In this document: in pieces, positions 10,201 through 19,450 of the stretch
Numbering within the stretch: position 1 is the stretch's first letter
Layout of the letters: each line of letters starts with the position of its first letter
Assembly: GCF_023701525.1 (NCBI RefSeq)
Contig: NZ_JAMQAW010000024.1
Coordinates: 120,887-184,886, forward strand
Length of the DNA stretch: 64,000 bases
Reading direction: 5' to 3'
From: Streptomyces albipurpureus
GTDB lineage: Bacteria; Actinomycetota; Actinomycetes; Streptomycetales; Streptomycetaceae
Notes under the pieces: model-generated
Told to the model about the DNA's origin: nothing
The model's database searches: none
What the model saw: only the letters and a program-made list of their open reading frames with translations
Position numbers and translations under genes: made by a program

Positions 10201-10811
10201 GGCTCGACCAACTCCACACCCAGGGGATGCTGGAGGCGGCCGTGGTCTACGGCTACTTCCCCTGCGTCTCCAAGGGCGACGATCTGATCCTCCTCAATGA
10301 GGACGGCTCCGAACGCACCCGCTTCTCCTTCCCCCGTCAGCGTCGGGGCCGCAGGCTCTGTCTCGCCGACTTCTTCAGGCCCGAGGAGTCCGGGGAGACC
10401 GATGTGATCGGTCTCCAGGTCGTCACCGTCGGCTCCAGGATCGGCGAGGCCACCGCCAAGCTCTTCGCATCCGACTCCTACCGCGACTACCTCGAACTGC
10501 ATGGACTGTCCGTCCAGCTCGCCGAGGCCCTCGCCGAGTACTGGCACGCCCGGGTCCGCGCCGAGCTCGGTTACGCCGGGGAGGACCCGGCGGACGTCGA
10601 GGACATGTTCGCGCTGAAGTACCGAGGCGCGCGCTTCTCCCTCGGCTACGGCGCCTGCCCCGACCTGGAAGACCGTGCGAAGATCGCCGAGCTGCTGAAG
10701 CCGGAGCGGATCGGTGTCGAGCTCTCCGAGGAGTTCCAGCTCCATCCCGAGCAGTCCACGGACGCCATCGTCATCCACCACCCAGAGGCGAAGTACTTCA
10801 ACGCCCGGTGA
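7290..10811 (+). CDS. metH: Cobalamin-dependent methionine synthase
   Basis: The product (1173 residues) transfers a methyl group from 5-methyltetrahydrofolate to homocysteine through methylcobalamin. All four modules are present. The homocysteine domain spans about residues 10-325, with VETNTFGTN and the zinc-binding GGCCGTT near 304-309. The pterin domain is about 345-620 (GERTNANGSKKF). The B12 cap and Rossmann domains are about 640-880, with D748-V-H750-D-I-G supplying the cobalt-ligating His. The activation domain is about 900-1173 and reloads the cofactor with S-adenosylmethionine. The frame is open further upstream through the G-rich leader. I chose ATG 7290 because AGGGAG lies 7 bases before it and homology starts just inside. 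It is monocistronic, with a hairpin 8 bases after the stop. Confidence 0.97.
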   Translation: MASSPSPSVPTADSRTRIAALREALATRVVVADGAMGTMLQAQDPTLEDFQDLEGCNEILNVTRPDIVRSVHAEYFSVGVDCVETNTFGTNYAALAEYDIPERVYELSESGARIAREVADEFTAATGQQRWVLGSMGPGTKLPTLGHAPYTLLRDAYQQNAEGMIAGGADALLVETTQDLLQTKAAIIGARRALEISGLDLPLICSVTVETTGTMLLGSEIGAALTALEPLGIDMIGLNCATGPAEMSEHLRYLARHSRIPLACMPNAGLPVLGKNGAHYPLTAPELADAQETFVREYGLSLVGGCCGTTPEHLRQVVERVRSLTPSVRDPRPEPGAASLYQTVTFRQDTAYMAIGERTNANGSKKFRDAMLEARWDDCVEMVRDQIREGAHMLDLCVDYVGRDGVADMEELAGRFATASTLPIVLDSTEVEVIRAGLEKLGGRAVINSVNYEDGDGPDSRFAKVTRLAQEHGAALIALTIDEEGQARSVEHKVAIAQRLIADLTGNWGIHESDILIDTLTFTICTGQEESRKDGIHTIEAIRELKRRHPDVQTTLGLSNISFGLNPAARVLLNSVFLDECVKAGLDSAIVHASKILPIARFDDEQVTTALDLIYDRRAEGYDPLQKLMALFEGVNTKSLKAGRAEELLALPLDERLQRRIIDGEKNGLETDLAEALQDRPALEIVNDTLLEGMKVVGELFGSGQMQLPFVLQSAEVMKNAVAYLEPHMEKSDAEGKGTIVLATVRGDVHDIGKNLVDIILSNNGYNVVNLGIKQPVSAILEAAEEHRADVIGMSGLLVKSTVIMKENLQELNQRQLAADYPVILGGAALTRAYVEQDLHEIYEGEVRYARDAFEGLRLMDALIAVKRGVPGATLPELKQRRVRATANTMVEERPEEGAVRSDVAIDNPIPEPPFWGTRVIKGIQLKEYASWLDEGALFKGQWGLKQNRAGDGPSYEELVESEGRPRLRGWLDQLHTQGMLEAAVVYGYFPCVSKGDDLILLNEDGSERTRFSFPRQRRGRRLCLADFFRPEESGETDVIGLQVVTVGSRIGEATAKLFASDSYRDYLELHGLSVQLAEALAEYWHARVRAELGYAGEDPADVEDMFALKYRGARFSLGYGACPDLEDRAKIAELLKPERIGVELSEEFQLHPEQSTDAIVIHHPEAKYFNAR

Positions 10812-10818
10812 GCACCCT

Positions 10819-10839
10819 GGCGGCGCACATCGCGCCGCC
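10819..10839 (+). terminator. Hairpin after metH
   Basis: GGCGGCGC (10819-10826), loop ACATC, GCGCCGCC (10832-10839): a perfect 8-bp GC stem immediately after the metH stop, without a T-run, as is usual in Streptomyces. Confidence 0.65.
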
Positions 10840-11073
10840 GCTCGCCCCGGGGTGACCCAGGTGAGTCTCGTCGTCCGAGGTCGGACGTGGCTACCGGCGG
10901 GTAGTGCGCGTGATGGGCAGGGCGCGCCCGACGAACGCTGTCGGCGCTGTTCACCGGCGCGTTCCCCGCCCGAGCCGTACACTGGTCGGTCCAGTGCAGG
11001 CCGGTCGACTGTCCCCGCGGGAAAGCCGTGAGGACAGGCGGCCGGCCTTCTCGTCCCTCCCGGAGGTGTGCCG

Positions 11074-11775
11074 ATGACCAGTACGGTCCCCGCGTCCCTG
11101 ACCCGGTCGGCGGAGAGCTCCGCCCTCCAGGCGGTCCTGCTCGACATGGACGGCACCCTCGTGGACACCGAAGGCTTCTGGTGGGAGGCCGAGAGGGACG
11201 TTTTCGCGGACCTCGGCCATGAGCTGGACGAGGCCTGGCGTGAGGTGGTCGTCGGTGGGCCGATGACCCGCAGCGCCGGATATCTGATCGAGGTCACCGG
11301 CGCCGATATCGCCCTACCGGAGCTGACCGTACTGCTCAACGATCGCTTTGAGAAGCGGATCGGTGGCGGAGTGCCACTGATGCCGGGCGCCGAGCGGCTG
11401 CTCGCCGAGTTGGCCGCCCATCAGGTGCCGACCGCCCTGGTCTCCGCCTCGCACCGCAGGATCATCGATCGGGTGCTGGAATCACTCGGACCCGGGAACT
11501 TCGCCCTGTCGATCGCCGGTGACGAGGTGGCGCGCACCAAGCCGCACCCCGACCCCTACCTCCTCGCCGCCAAGGGGCTGGGCGCGGAGCCGGCTCGGTG
11601 CGCTGTCATCGAGGACACGGCGACCGGTGTCGCCTCCGCCGAGGCGGCGGGGTGCCGGGTCGTCGCGGTGCCCTCGGTGGCTCCGATCGCACCCGCCGTT
11701 GGACGCGCCGTGGTCCGCTCGCTCGAAGACGTGGATCTCCGCTTTCTTCGGGGACTCATCCCGCCGGTGAACTGA
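11074..11775 (+). CDS. HAD-superfamily phosphatase (subfamily IA)
   Basis: The product (233 residues) has the haloacid dehalogenase motifs in order: LLDMDGTLVD with nucleophile D24 and acid/base D26, the cap domain, LVSASHRR (motif II), RTKPHPDPYL with the motif III lysine, and VIEDTATGVASAEAAG (motif IV). The pattern fits beta-phosphoglucomutase- or sugar-phosphatase-like members; the substrate cannot be read from sequence. GGAGG (11062-11066) is 1 base from a GTG at 11068 but 7 bases from ATG 11074, so the latter is preferred. It is a single gene closed by a strong hairpin. Confidence 0.88.
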   Translation: MTSTVPASLTRSAESSALQAVLLDMDGTLVDTEGFWWEAERDVFADLGHELDEAWREVVVGGPMTRSAGYLIEVTGADIALPELTVLLNDRFEKRIGGGVPLMPGAERLLAELAAHQVPTALVSASHRRIIDRVLESLGPGNFALSIAGDEVARTKPHPDPYLLAAKGLGAEPARCAVIEDTATGVASAEAAGCRVVAVPSVAPIAPAVGRAVVRSLEDVDLRFLRGLIPPVN

Positions 11776-11783
11776 TCGATGGA

Positions 11784-11825
11784 CTCGGCCCGAGTTTATT
11801 TCGGCTTCAATAAACTCGGGCCGAG
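11784..11825 (+). terminator. Strong 17-bp hairpin terminator
   Basis: CTCGGCCCGAGTTTATT (11784-11800) pairs perfectly with 11809-11825 around the 8-base loop TCGGCTTC. The stem starts 9 bases after the HAD gene's stop codon. Confidence 0.85.
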
Positions 11826-12289
11826 TGCCTTTGGGCGGGAATTGGCTTTTACCGTGGCTGGAAATCCATTTATGCAAGAACCTTCCCCTTGTATTTCGGC
11901 GTGACTTTCATCACTGCGGACGTTCCGGGGGGTCTCGTTCCGGGTGTTCCACGTCTCTTCTGGGTCATACCTGACGTGTCTTTGTGTCCCTATTGGTCAC
12001 AGTGCTGCATGAAACATTCCATGGCATCGCCATCCAGTCGCCGTCATAAGCGATCACTCAGCGAATACACACCCAACTTGGGCCTGTCAGGCGCCCCTCG
12101 TATCGCCGACTAATCTCTTCGCGAGTCTTCGCCGCGCCACCGACGCGTCCCCGCGGCTGCCACAACCGCCGTGCACACAGGGCCGATCGTCCTGTTCATT
12201 CGAACGGTAGAAACCGCCTCACCGGGCGGTGGCGGCGAAGTCTCCCCGTACCTAGTGCATTCCAGTGCCGGATGAGGAGAACGTCCAGG
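11826..12289. other. AT-richer intergenic region before the peptide-binding lipoprotein gene
   Basis: These 464 bases are clearly lower in GC than the flanking genes. They have runs such as GGAATTGGCTTTTACC and GAAACATTCC that are unlike neighbouring coding DNA. A 34-codon frame from ATG 12008 to TAA 12113 has no ribosome site and no GC3 bias. The right half should contain the promoter of the downstream lipoprotein gene. CCGCC/GGCGG repeats near 12218-12237 could form a small leader hairpin. Confidence 0.5.
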
Positions 12290-13888
12290 ATGAACCGTAA
12301 GACTCTGGTGCTGCCGGCCGTGGTCGGCCTGCTCGCGCCCGTACTCGTCGCGTGCGGCGGGGCCGAGGGCGCGGCTGGTGGCGGTGACGCCATTGTCGTG
12401 GGCACCACGGACCAACTCATCGCTGATGCCGGCGCCGCCGCACCGTTGGACCCGGCCTACGCCTATGACACCGGCTCGTGGAATGTGCTGCGTCAGACGG
12501 TCCAGACGCTGATGCACGCACCGCGAGGGGGCGGTGACCCCGTTCCGGACGCGGCTTCGTCATGTTCCTTCACCGACAAGATCAGCCAGAGGTACCGCTG
12601 CACATTGCGCAGTGGAATGAAGTTCGCCGACGGCACTCCGCTCACCGTGGCGGACGTCAAGTACTCCATTGAGCGCGTCCTCAAAATCAATGACGACAAT
12701 GGCGCGGCCGCCCTGCTCGCCAACATCGAAGCCATGGACATCAAGGGCGACCACCAGATCGTCTTCCATCTCGCCGAGCCGGACGCGACCTTCCCGTACA
12801 AACTCTCCACCCCGGTGGCCGGCATCGTCAGCAAGAAGAAGTACGAGGGCGGAAAGCTCCGCGACGGCTTCCAGGTGGACGGCTCCGGTCCGTACACCAT
12901 GACGGCGCACGCCAAGGGCGACGCGGTCACCCGGGTCACCTTCAAGAAGAACAGTTCCTACCAGGGAGACGTCAGGCTTCACAACAGCGAGGTGCAGCTG
13001 AGGATCTACCCGGACGCGAAAGAGATGGGCAAGGCACTGGAAGACGGTGTCATCGACATCGCCACCCGTGAGTTGGCCCCGGAGCAGATCAAGAAAATGC
13101 ACGAGAAGCCCAAGGGCGGCATCGCCCTCACCGAGCTCCAAGGGCTCTCCATCTTCTATCTCGCCTTCAACACCGAGCACCCCGCGGTGAAGGACAAGGC
13201 GGTGCGTCAAGCCATGGCGGCGCTCGTGGACCGCGGCCAGATCGCCGGCCAGGTCTACGCCTCCACCGCCGAGCCGCTCTACTCGCTGATCCCCGCCAGC
13301 GTCGGATCGCACAAGAACGCCTTCTACAACGAATACGGCGAGCCCAGCAGGGTCAAGGCCCGTCAGATCCTTCAGAAGGCAGGCATCAAAACACCGGTGA
13401 AGCTGTCCCTCCACTACTCCAAGGACCGCTACAGCGGCACCACCGCCAAGGAGTTCGGCATCCTCAAGGAGCAGCTGAACGCCTCCAAGCTGTTCGATGC
13501 CACCGTCGAGGGCACCGACTGGACGACCTTCCGCACCGCCCACAAGCGAGGCGACTACCCCGTCTTCGGCCTCGGCTGGGTCCCCGACTACCCGGACCCC
13601 GACAACTACATCGCCCCGTTCCTGGAGAAGGGCAACTTCCTCAACTCGCCCTATGTGAGCGCCGAAGCCCGCAAGCTCATCCCGCAATCCCGCCGCCAGG
13701 CCGATCGCTCCGCCGCCGCACCGGCCTTCGCCCGGCTCCAGGAGATCGTCGCCACCGACGTACCCGTCCTCCCGCTCTGGCAGGGGAAGCAGTACGTCGC
13801 CTCCCGGATCGGCGTCACCGGCGTTGAACGCCTCCTCAACGGCAGCTCCGACCTACAGCTGTGGGAACTCGGCCGCGGCGAGCAGTGA
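12290..13888 (+). CDS. Peptide-type ABC transporter substrate-binding lipoprotein (SBP family 5)
   Basis: The product (532 residues) begins with a lipoprotein signal: MNRKT, a hydrophobic stretch, then LVAC with the lipidated Cys at residue 22. Mature features fit the DppA/OppA family: TLRSGMKFADGTPLTVADVKYSIER near residues 100-125, a bi-lobed fold, and a late domain with GLGWVPDYPDPDNYI. It should bind peptides or a similar solute outside the membrane. No permease or ATPase genes flank it; the next gene is on the other strand, so it must use transporter subunits encoded elsewhere or act as a sensor. The start is ATG with AGGAG 10 bases upstream. An in-frame ATG at 12272 has no ribosome site. 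Confidence 0.9.
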   Translation: MNRKTLVLPAVVGLLAPVLVACGGAEGAAGGGDAIVVGTTDQLIADAGAAAPLDPAYAYDTGSWNVLRQTVQTLMHAPRGGGDPVPDAASSCSFTDKISQRYRCTLRSGMKFADGTPLTVADVKYSIERVLKINDDNGAAALLANIEAMDIKGDHQIVFHLAEPDATFPYKLSTPVAGIVSKKKYEGGKLRDGFQVDGSGPYTMTAHAKGDAVTRVTFKKNSSYQGDVRLHNSEVQLRIYPDAKEMGKALEDGVIDIATRELAPEQIKKMHEKPKGGIALTELQGLSIFYLAFNTEHPAVKDKAVRQAMAALVDRGQIAGQVYASTAEPLYSLIPASVGSHKNAFYNEYGEPSRVKARQILQKAGIKTPVKLSLHYSKDRYSGTTAKEFGILKEQLNASKLFDATVEGTDWTTFRTAHKRGDYPVFGLGWVPDYPDPDNYIAPFLEKGNFLNSPYVSAEARKLIPQSRRQADRSAAAPAFARLQEIVATDVPVLPLWQGKQYVASRIGVTGVERLLNGSSDLQLWELGRGEQ

Positions 13889-14009
13889 ACGCCCCGTCCA
13901 CCGCGGGGAGCGGCGGCCAGGTGATCCGCCTGGCCGCCGCTCCCCGCGGCGGCCGCCACGGCACCGCTCCGTAGCCGCGCACATCCGCTGCCCCGGAACC
14001 GCGCCCGCC

Positions 14010-14681
14010 TCACTGCGCGCCGGGACGCACCAGACCGCTCTCGTAGGCATAGACCGCGGCCTGGACCCGATCCCTCAGCCCCAACTTGGTCAGCACATGC
14101 CCCACATGCGTCTTCACCGTTGTCTCGCTCACAAAGAGATCCGCGGCGACCTCCGCATTGGACAACCCCCGCGCCACCAGCTTCAACACCTCCACCTCGC
14201 GGTCGGTCAGCGTGTGCAGGATGTCGGGGACCGGTTCCTCACCAGAGGGAAGATGCACCGCGTACTTGTCAAGCAACCGACGGGTGATGCTCGGCGCCAA
14301 CATGGCCTCACCGGCCGCGACCACCCGGATGGCCTGCACCAACTCATTGGCGGGCGCGTCCTTCAGCAGGAACCCACTGGCACCCGCCCGCAACGCCTCC
14401 ACCACGTACTCATCGAGATCGAAGGTCGTCAACACCAGCACCTTGGCCGGACCATCCCGGCCCGGACCGGTGATCTGCCGGGTCGCTTCCACCCCATCCA
14501 TACGGGGCATCCGGATGTCCATGAGCACGACATCGGGCTGGAGCGCCCGCACCTGGTCGAGAGCCTGGAGACCGTCCCCGGCCTCACCGACGACCGCGAT
14601 GTCCTGCTCGGCCTCCAAGATCATGCGGAAACCAGTACGCAGCAGCGGCTGGTCATCAACCAGCAGAACGCGGATGGCCAC
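14010..14681 (-). CDS. LuxR/NarL-family response regulator, no adjacent kinase
   Basis: The product (223 residues) has a receiver domain at about 1-120 (acidic pocket D9-D10, phosphoacceptor D55 in LMDIRMP, K in GFLLKDAP). A LuxR-type helix-turn-helix lies at about 150-215 (LTDREVEVLKLVARGLSN, ETTVKTHVGHVLTKLG). The start is GTG 14681, after AGGAG at 14688-14692. That ribosome site overlaps the TGA stop of the RecB-family nuclease gene, so the two genes are an operon with probable translational coupling. There is no histidine kinase next to it. Because the nuclease promoter is a DNA-damage type, this regulator should be damage-induced, which is an inference from arrangement only. Confidence 0.9.
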   Translation of the reverse strand: MAIRVLLVDDQPLLRTGFRMILEAEQDIAVVGEAGDGLQALDQVRALQPDVVLMDIRMPRMDGVEATRQITGPGRDGPAKVLVLTTFDLDEYVVEALRAGASGFLLKDAPANELVQAIRVVAAGEAMLAPSITRRLLDKYAVHLPSGEEPVPDILHTLTDREVEVLKLVARGLSNAEVAADLFVSETTVKTHVGHVLTKLGLRDRVQAAVYAYESGLVRPGAQ

Positions 14682-14691
14682 GGGGAACTCC

Positions 14692-15576
<885 letters not shown>

Positions 15577-15583
15577 GACGCAG

Positions 15584-15606
15584 ACCCTACGGCCCGCCAC
15601 TGACAG
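15584..15606 (-). promoter_or_regulatory. DNA-damage promoter of the PafBC (RecA-NDp) type
   Basis: Read on the minus strand this is CTGTCAGTG, 8 bases, TAGGGT, then 7 bases to the ATG of the nuclease gene. The known actinobacterial damage promoter is TTGTCRGTG-N8-TANNNT, and its Streptomyces form extends to TTGTCAGTGGC-N6-TAGGGT. Here only the first base differs and the spacing is exact. Confidence 0.85.
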
Positions 15607-15700
15607 CGAGCGCAATACCATCGACGTCAGAGCCCCCCGCACTGCATGATCGAAGGGATGGGCCGGCGCACAGACAGCGCCCCAAAGACGAAGGGAACCC

Positions 15701-16969
15701 GTGAACGAGGACGACACCAGAGGCGAGCGCGAGCGAGCACAGACCGGTACGGAGGGCCCAGCCCCCCAGGGCACCCCCCCGAACGGCAAGCCGCGGCGCC
15801 CCCAGGGTCGCGAGGGCCCCGGAGGCGGCATCCTCATGGGCCGCCCGTTCGGCGTGCCCGTCTACGTCGCCCCCAGCTGGTTCCTCGTCGCCGCCCTCAT
15901 CACCTGGGTCTTCGGCGGCCAGCTCGACCGCGTCCTGCCCGACCTCGGCGGCATCCGCTACCTCGTCTCCCTCTTCTTCGCCGTCGCCTTCTACGCCTCC
16001 GTACTCGTCCACGAGCTGGCACACACCATCGCCGCGCTCCGCTTCAAGCTCCCCGTCCGCCGCATCCAGCTCCAGTTCTTCGGCGGCGTATCCGAGATCG
16101 AGAAGGAGTCCGAGACCCCCGGCCGCGAATTCATCCTCGCCTTCGTCGGCCCCCTCCTCTCCCTCGTCCTCGCCGGTGTCTTCTACCTGGGCATGCAGGC
16201 CGTCGAACCCGGCACCGTGCCCGGAGTCCTCCTCGCCGGACTGATGATCTCCAACCTGATCGTCGCCGCCTTCAACCTGCTGCCGGGGCTTCCCCTGGAC
16301 GGCGGCCGAATGCTGCGCGCCATCGTCTGGAAGATCACCGGCAAGCCCATGAGCGGAACCATCGCCGCGGCCTGGGTCGGCCGCGCGCTCGCCGTCGCCG
16401 TACTGATCGGCCTCCCCCTGCTCACCCACACCGGCGCCCTCGGCAGCCCCGCCCAGGACATCGGTGGCATGGAGACCGTCACCGACGCCCTGCTCGCCGC
16501 CATCCTCGCCGCGATCATCTGGACCGGAGCCGGCAACAGCCTGCGGATGGCCCGACTGCGCGAGCACCTGCCCGAGCTGGAAGCCCGCACCCTCACCCGA
16601 CGTGCCGTCCCCGTCGAATCCAGCACCCCGCTCTCCGAGGCGCTGCGCCGAGCCAACGAAGCCGGCGCCCGCGCCCTGGTCGTCGTCGACGGCCAGGGAG
16701 AACCCACCGGACTCGTCCGCGAGAGCGCCATCGTCGGCGTACCCCAGCACCGCCGACCCTGGGTCGCCGTCAGCGGGCTCGCCCAGGAGCTGACCGACGG
16801 AATGCGGCTGCCCGCCGACCTGGCGGGCGAGGCACTGCTGGAACGGCTCCGCGCGACACCCGCCACGGAGTACCTGGTCATCGAGGACTCCGGTGAGATC
16901 TACGGCGTACTGTCCACCGCCGACGTCGAGCGCGCCTTCGTCTCGGCCATGGCCCGCCCACAAGCCTGA
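15701..16969 (+). CDS. M50-family intramembrane metalloprotease with CBS domains
   Basis: The product (422 residues) has a charged cytosolic N-terminus (about 1-45), then a membrane domain. The zinc site is HELAH (H104, E105, H108), and the third ligand is D200 in LPLDGGR. Residues about 310-418 form a CBS-pair domain (VPVESSTPLSEALRRANEAG, YGVLSTADVERAF) that may sense a nucleotide. Site-2-type proteases cleave membrane-bound anti-sigma factors or signal peptides; the target is unknown. The start is GTG 15701 with AAGGGA just upstream. It is divergent from the nuclease operon and precedes trmI, which has its own promoter. Confidence 0.92.
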   Translation: MNEDDTRGERERAQTGTEGPAPQGTPPNGKPRRPQGREGPGGGILMGRPFGVPVYVAPSWFLVAALITWVFGGQLDRVLPDLGGIRYLVSLFFAVAFYASVLVHELAHTIAALRFKLPVRRIQLQFFGGVSEIEKESETPGREFILAFVGPLLSLVLAGVFYLGMQAVEPGTVPGVLLAGLMISNLIVAAFNLLPGLPLDGGRMLRAIVWKITGKPMSGTIAAAWVGRALAVAVLIGLPLLTHTGALGSPAQDIGGMETVTDALLAAILAAIIWTGAGNSLRMARLREHLPELEARTLTRRAVPVESSTPLSEALRRANEAGARALVVVDGQGEPTGLVRESAIVGVPQHRRPWVAVSGLAQELTDGMRLPADLAGEALLERLRATPATEYLVIEDSGEIYGVLSTADVERAFVSAMARPQA

Positions 16970-17089
16970 GCCCGCCGGAGCAGCCCCACTCACAGCGGCC
17001 GGAACCAGCACAGCCGCACGGCCGGCCCGCACCAGGGCACCGCATCCCGGACGGCGGCCGCCCTGGTCCCCGGCCTCCCAAGTGCCCGG

Positions 17090-17095
17090 TAGGCT
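17090..17095 (+). promoter_or_regulatory. -10 box of leaderless trmI transcript
   Basis: TAGGCT, a typical vegetative Streptomyces -10, is followed by 6 bases and then the ATG at 17102. The predicted start of transcription is the A of the start codon, and no ribosome site precedes the gene. Confidence 0.7.
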
Positions 17096-17101
17096 GGTCA
17101 C

Positions 17102-17989
17102 ATGTCCGAACCGACCGGTGCCGCCCGCCGACGCGGGCCCTTCAAGGTCGGGGACCAGGTCCAGCTCACCGATCCCAAGGGACGCCACTACACGTTCACG
17201 CTCGAAGCGGGAAAGAACTTCCACACCCACAAAGGGTCGTTCCCGCACGACGAGCTGATCGGCGCTCCTGAGGGCAGTGTTGTCCGAACCACGGGAAACG
17301 TCGCCTATCTGGCGCTGCGCCCCCTGCTCCCCGACTATGTCCTGTCCATGCCCCGCGGCGCCGCCGTGGTCTACCCCAAAGACGCGGGGCAGATCCTGGC
17401 CTTCGCCGACATCTTCGCCGGCGCACGCGTCGTCGAGGCCGGAGTGGGCTCCGGCTCCCTCAGTGCCTTTCTGCTGCGTGCCATCGGTGACCACGGCATG
17501 CTGCACTCCTACGAGCGTCGCCAGGACTTCGCCGAGATCGCCCAGCAGAACGTCGAGCGCTACTTCGGCGGTCCCCACCCTGCCTGGCAGCTCACCGTCG
17601 GTGACCTTCAGGACAATCTGAACGACGCCGACGTGGACCGTGTGATCCTGGACATGCTCGCCCCCTGGGAGTGCCTGGAGGCCGTCTCCAAGGCGCTTGT
17701 TCCCGGCGGCATCCTCTGCTGCTACGTGGCGACCACCACCCAGCTCGCCCGGACCGTCGAGTCCATCCGCGAGATCGGTTGCTTCGCCGAGCCGCAGCCC
17801 TGGGAGTCCATGATCCGCAACTGGCATGTGGAGGGCCTGGCCGTCCGGCCGGACCACCGCATGATCGGCCACACCGGCTTCCTGGTGACCGCCCGCCGTC
17901 TCGCCGACGGCGTGGAGCCTCCGATGCGCCGCCGCCGTCCCGCCAAGGGCGCGTACGGCGACGACTACGACGGCCCGAACAAGGGCTGA
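17102..17989 (+). CDS. trmI: tRNA (adenine-58-N1)-methyltransferase
   Basis: The product (295 residues) methylates A58 in the T-loop of tRNAs. The N-terminal small domain (GPFKVGDQVQLTDPKGRHYT) is characteristic of TrmI. The Rossmann S-adenosylmethionine site is VVEAGVGSGSLS from about residue 110, and DVDRVILDMLAPWE is the catalytic motif region with the conserved Asp. In many actinobacteria this gene lies immediately upstream of the ARC/Mpa region, as here. Translation probably starts from a leaderless message. A very long hairpin closes the gene. Confidence 0.95.
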   Translation: MSEPTGAARRRGPFKVGDQVQLTDPKGRHYTFTLEAGKNFHTHKGSFPHDELIGAPEGSVVRTTGNVAYLALRPLLPDYVLSMPRGAAVVYPKDAGQILAFADIFAGARVVEAGVGSGSLSAFLLRAIGDHGMLHSYERRQDFAEIAQQNVERYFGGPHPAWQLTVGDLQDNLNDADVDRVILDMLAPWECLEAVSKALVPGGILCCYVATTTQLARTVESIREIGCFAEPQPWESMIRNWHVEGLAVRPDHRMIGHTGFLVTARRLADGVEPPMRRRRPAKGAYGDDYDGPNKG

Positions 17990-18006
17990 CACCACCGCAG
18001 AACCCC

Positions 18007-18067
18007 GACGCCGCCGTCGAGTTCCCCACTGGCCCTACTTCGCAGTGGGGAACTCGGCGGCGGCGTC
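18007..18067 (+). terminator. 25-bp hairpin after trmI
   Basis: Bases 18007-18031 pair with 18043-18067 around an 11-base loop. All 25 pairs form apart from one G-T wobble. It starts 18 bases after the trmI stop and separates it from the secreted-protein gene. Confidence 0.85.
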
Positions 18068-18225
18068 CTCGCGTTGGAGGAACACGGGCCCGCACTCCGC
18101 TGCCGAAGCCCCATGAGACCGTGCCTACCCCGCTGTTCCCCATGGCTGTGACGTATGGCACGATGCAAACCTCCCGCCCGCCGCCGACACCTCCGCCGGC
18201 TCCGTATGCTCAGGAGACTTCACGC

Positions 18226-18807
18226 GTGCAGACCTCCGCCGTCCCGGACCTCGCGCACACACAGACCCGTCCGGTGCACTGGCTCGCCACCGCAGCCGCC
18301 ATGGCCGCGGTGGTGGGTTTCGCGGGGTTGCTCCCCACCGGTCCGGCCATCGCGAAAGAGCCCGCTTCGAAGCCCGGCAGTGCCATCGCCGCCGCTCCCG
18401 CACCAGCGCCCGACCCGGCCGCCGTACGGCTCCCCCTGGAGTGCCCGGGGGTGCCGAGCGTGGTCATCCAGCGCGCGACCGGCGATCTCGATGGGGATGA
18501 CAAGCCGGAGACCGTTGTTGCGGCGCGGTGTGACGCCGGTTCCGGAACCCCACCCGCGGGGGTCTTCGTCCTGACCGCCGCCGGTGACCGGAGCATCCGG
18601 GTGGTCGCGACCCTGGTGGAACCGGGTGCCAAACGCAGTGTGACCGACCTTTCCATCAGGGAGGGCGCCATCACCGCGACCCTGCTCGGGTACTCCTCGA
18701 TGGATGTCCCGAGTTGCTGTCCGGACGAGCGGGAGAGCGTCAAATGGCGCTGGCAGGGTGGCAAGTTCGTCCGCACCACAGAAGCCGCGCTGGATCGGGC
18801 GCTCTAG
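18226..18807 (+). CDS. Secreted protein of unknown function
   Basis: The product (193 residues) has a Sec-type signal peptide: the hydrophobic core LATAAAMAAVVGFAGLL and a likely cleavage after GPAIA, near residue 43. The mature part contains the acidic motif GDLDGDDKPETVVAARC, which resembles the calcium-binding loop of VCBS/FG-GAP repeats. Four cysteines could form disulfides (CPGVP, AARC, SCCPDERE). GTG 18226 is chosen because AGGAG (18212-18216) precedes it and TATGCT (18205-18210) is a plausible -10. Longer in-frame starts at 18163 have no ribosome site. It converges on the ferredoxin gene. Confidence 0.78.
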   Translation: MQTSAVPDLAHTQTRPVHWLATAAAMAAVVGFAGLLPTGPAIAKEPASKPGSAIAAAPAPAPDPAAVRLPLECPGVPSVVIQRATGDLDGDDKPETVVAARCDAGSGTPPAGVFVLTAAGDRSIRVVATLVEPGAKRSVTDLSIREGAITATLLGYSSMDVPSCCPDERESVKWRWQGGKFVRTTEAALDRAL

Positions 18808-18865
18808 GGCGAAGCGGGGCAGAAGCCCTATTCTCTCTAGATCGATACGCTGCGTATTGGAATTG

Positions 18866-19177
18866 TTACTCAGCGTCCGGGCCGTAGATTTCCACTCTGT
18901 CCGAAACGCGTCGTACATGGATGCAATCACCCGGACATTCCCGCGCCGAGTCCACCACGTCCCGCAGCAGCGGCAGGGGCACGGGTGTCGTCGCGCCCGT
19001 GGCCTGGAGCAGCTCGTCGTCCCCGCTCTTCACATAGGCCAGCCCATCGATGTCCAGCTCGAAGACGTCTGGCGCGTACTGGGCACAGATCCCGTCCCCG
19101 GTGCACAGATCCTGGTCGATCCAGACCTCCAGGGGCTCCGTCGTGGCTTCGGGTGGGGCCTCGTGCTGCACGCTCAT
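18866..19177 (-). CDS. Ferredoxin (3Fe-4S/4Fe-4S single-cluster type)
   Basis: The product (about 103 residues) is a small acidic electron carrier. The cluster ligands are in CTGDGICAQYAPDVF (Cys-x5-Cys) and CPGDCIHV, the pattern of soluble ferredoxins that serve cytochrome P450s and related oxygenases. No P450 or reductase gene is adjacent, so its partner is unknown. The start is uncertain. AGGAG lies only 2 bases before the ATG at 19177 but 8 bases before an in-frame GTG at 19171, and another ATG lies at 19195. All give the same core. Confidence 0.88.
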   Translation of the reverse strand: MSVQHEAPPEATTEPLEVWIDQDLCTGDGICAQYAPDVFELDIDGLAYVKSGDDELLQATGATTPVPLPLLRDVVDSARECPGDCIHVRRVSDRVEIYGPDAE

Positions 19178-19450
19178 GTCTCCTGCCGTTTCCATCGTCG
19201 GGTGGCGCGATGTTGAGTGATGTGACCGAAAGTGAGGCAAGTCGCGCCGGGTCTGACGGGTGTTGAACAGTTCGACGATACAACCGGCGGCTTTCCGATG
19301 TTGATGGGTGGGTATTCCCCTGAGGCGAGGGAGAGCGCAAGGGTGAAGATCGGACACGGCTCCATCGTCTTTGTGATCTAGGGGTTTCAATCACCACCCA
19401 CGCAGGTAGGGTCAGGAAGCGTCCAGCTCCCCTTGGAGGAGGTGAGGACC

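Noticed and set aside
11889..12113. 74-codon plus-strand frame upstream of the peptide-binding lipoprotein
   Set aside because: No ribosome site, no GC3 bias and no recognisable protein features.
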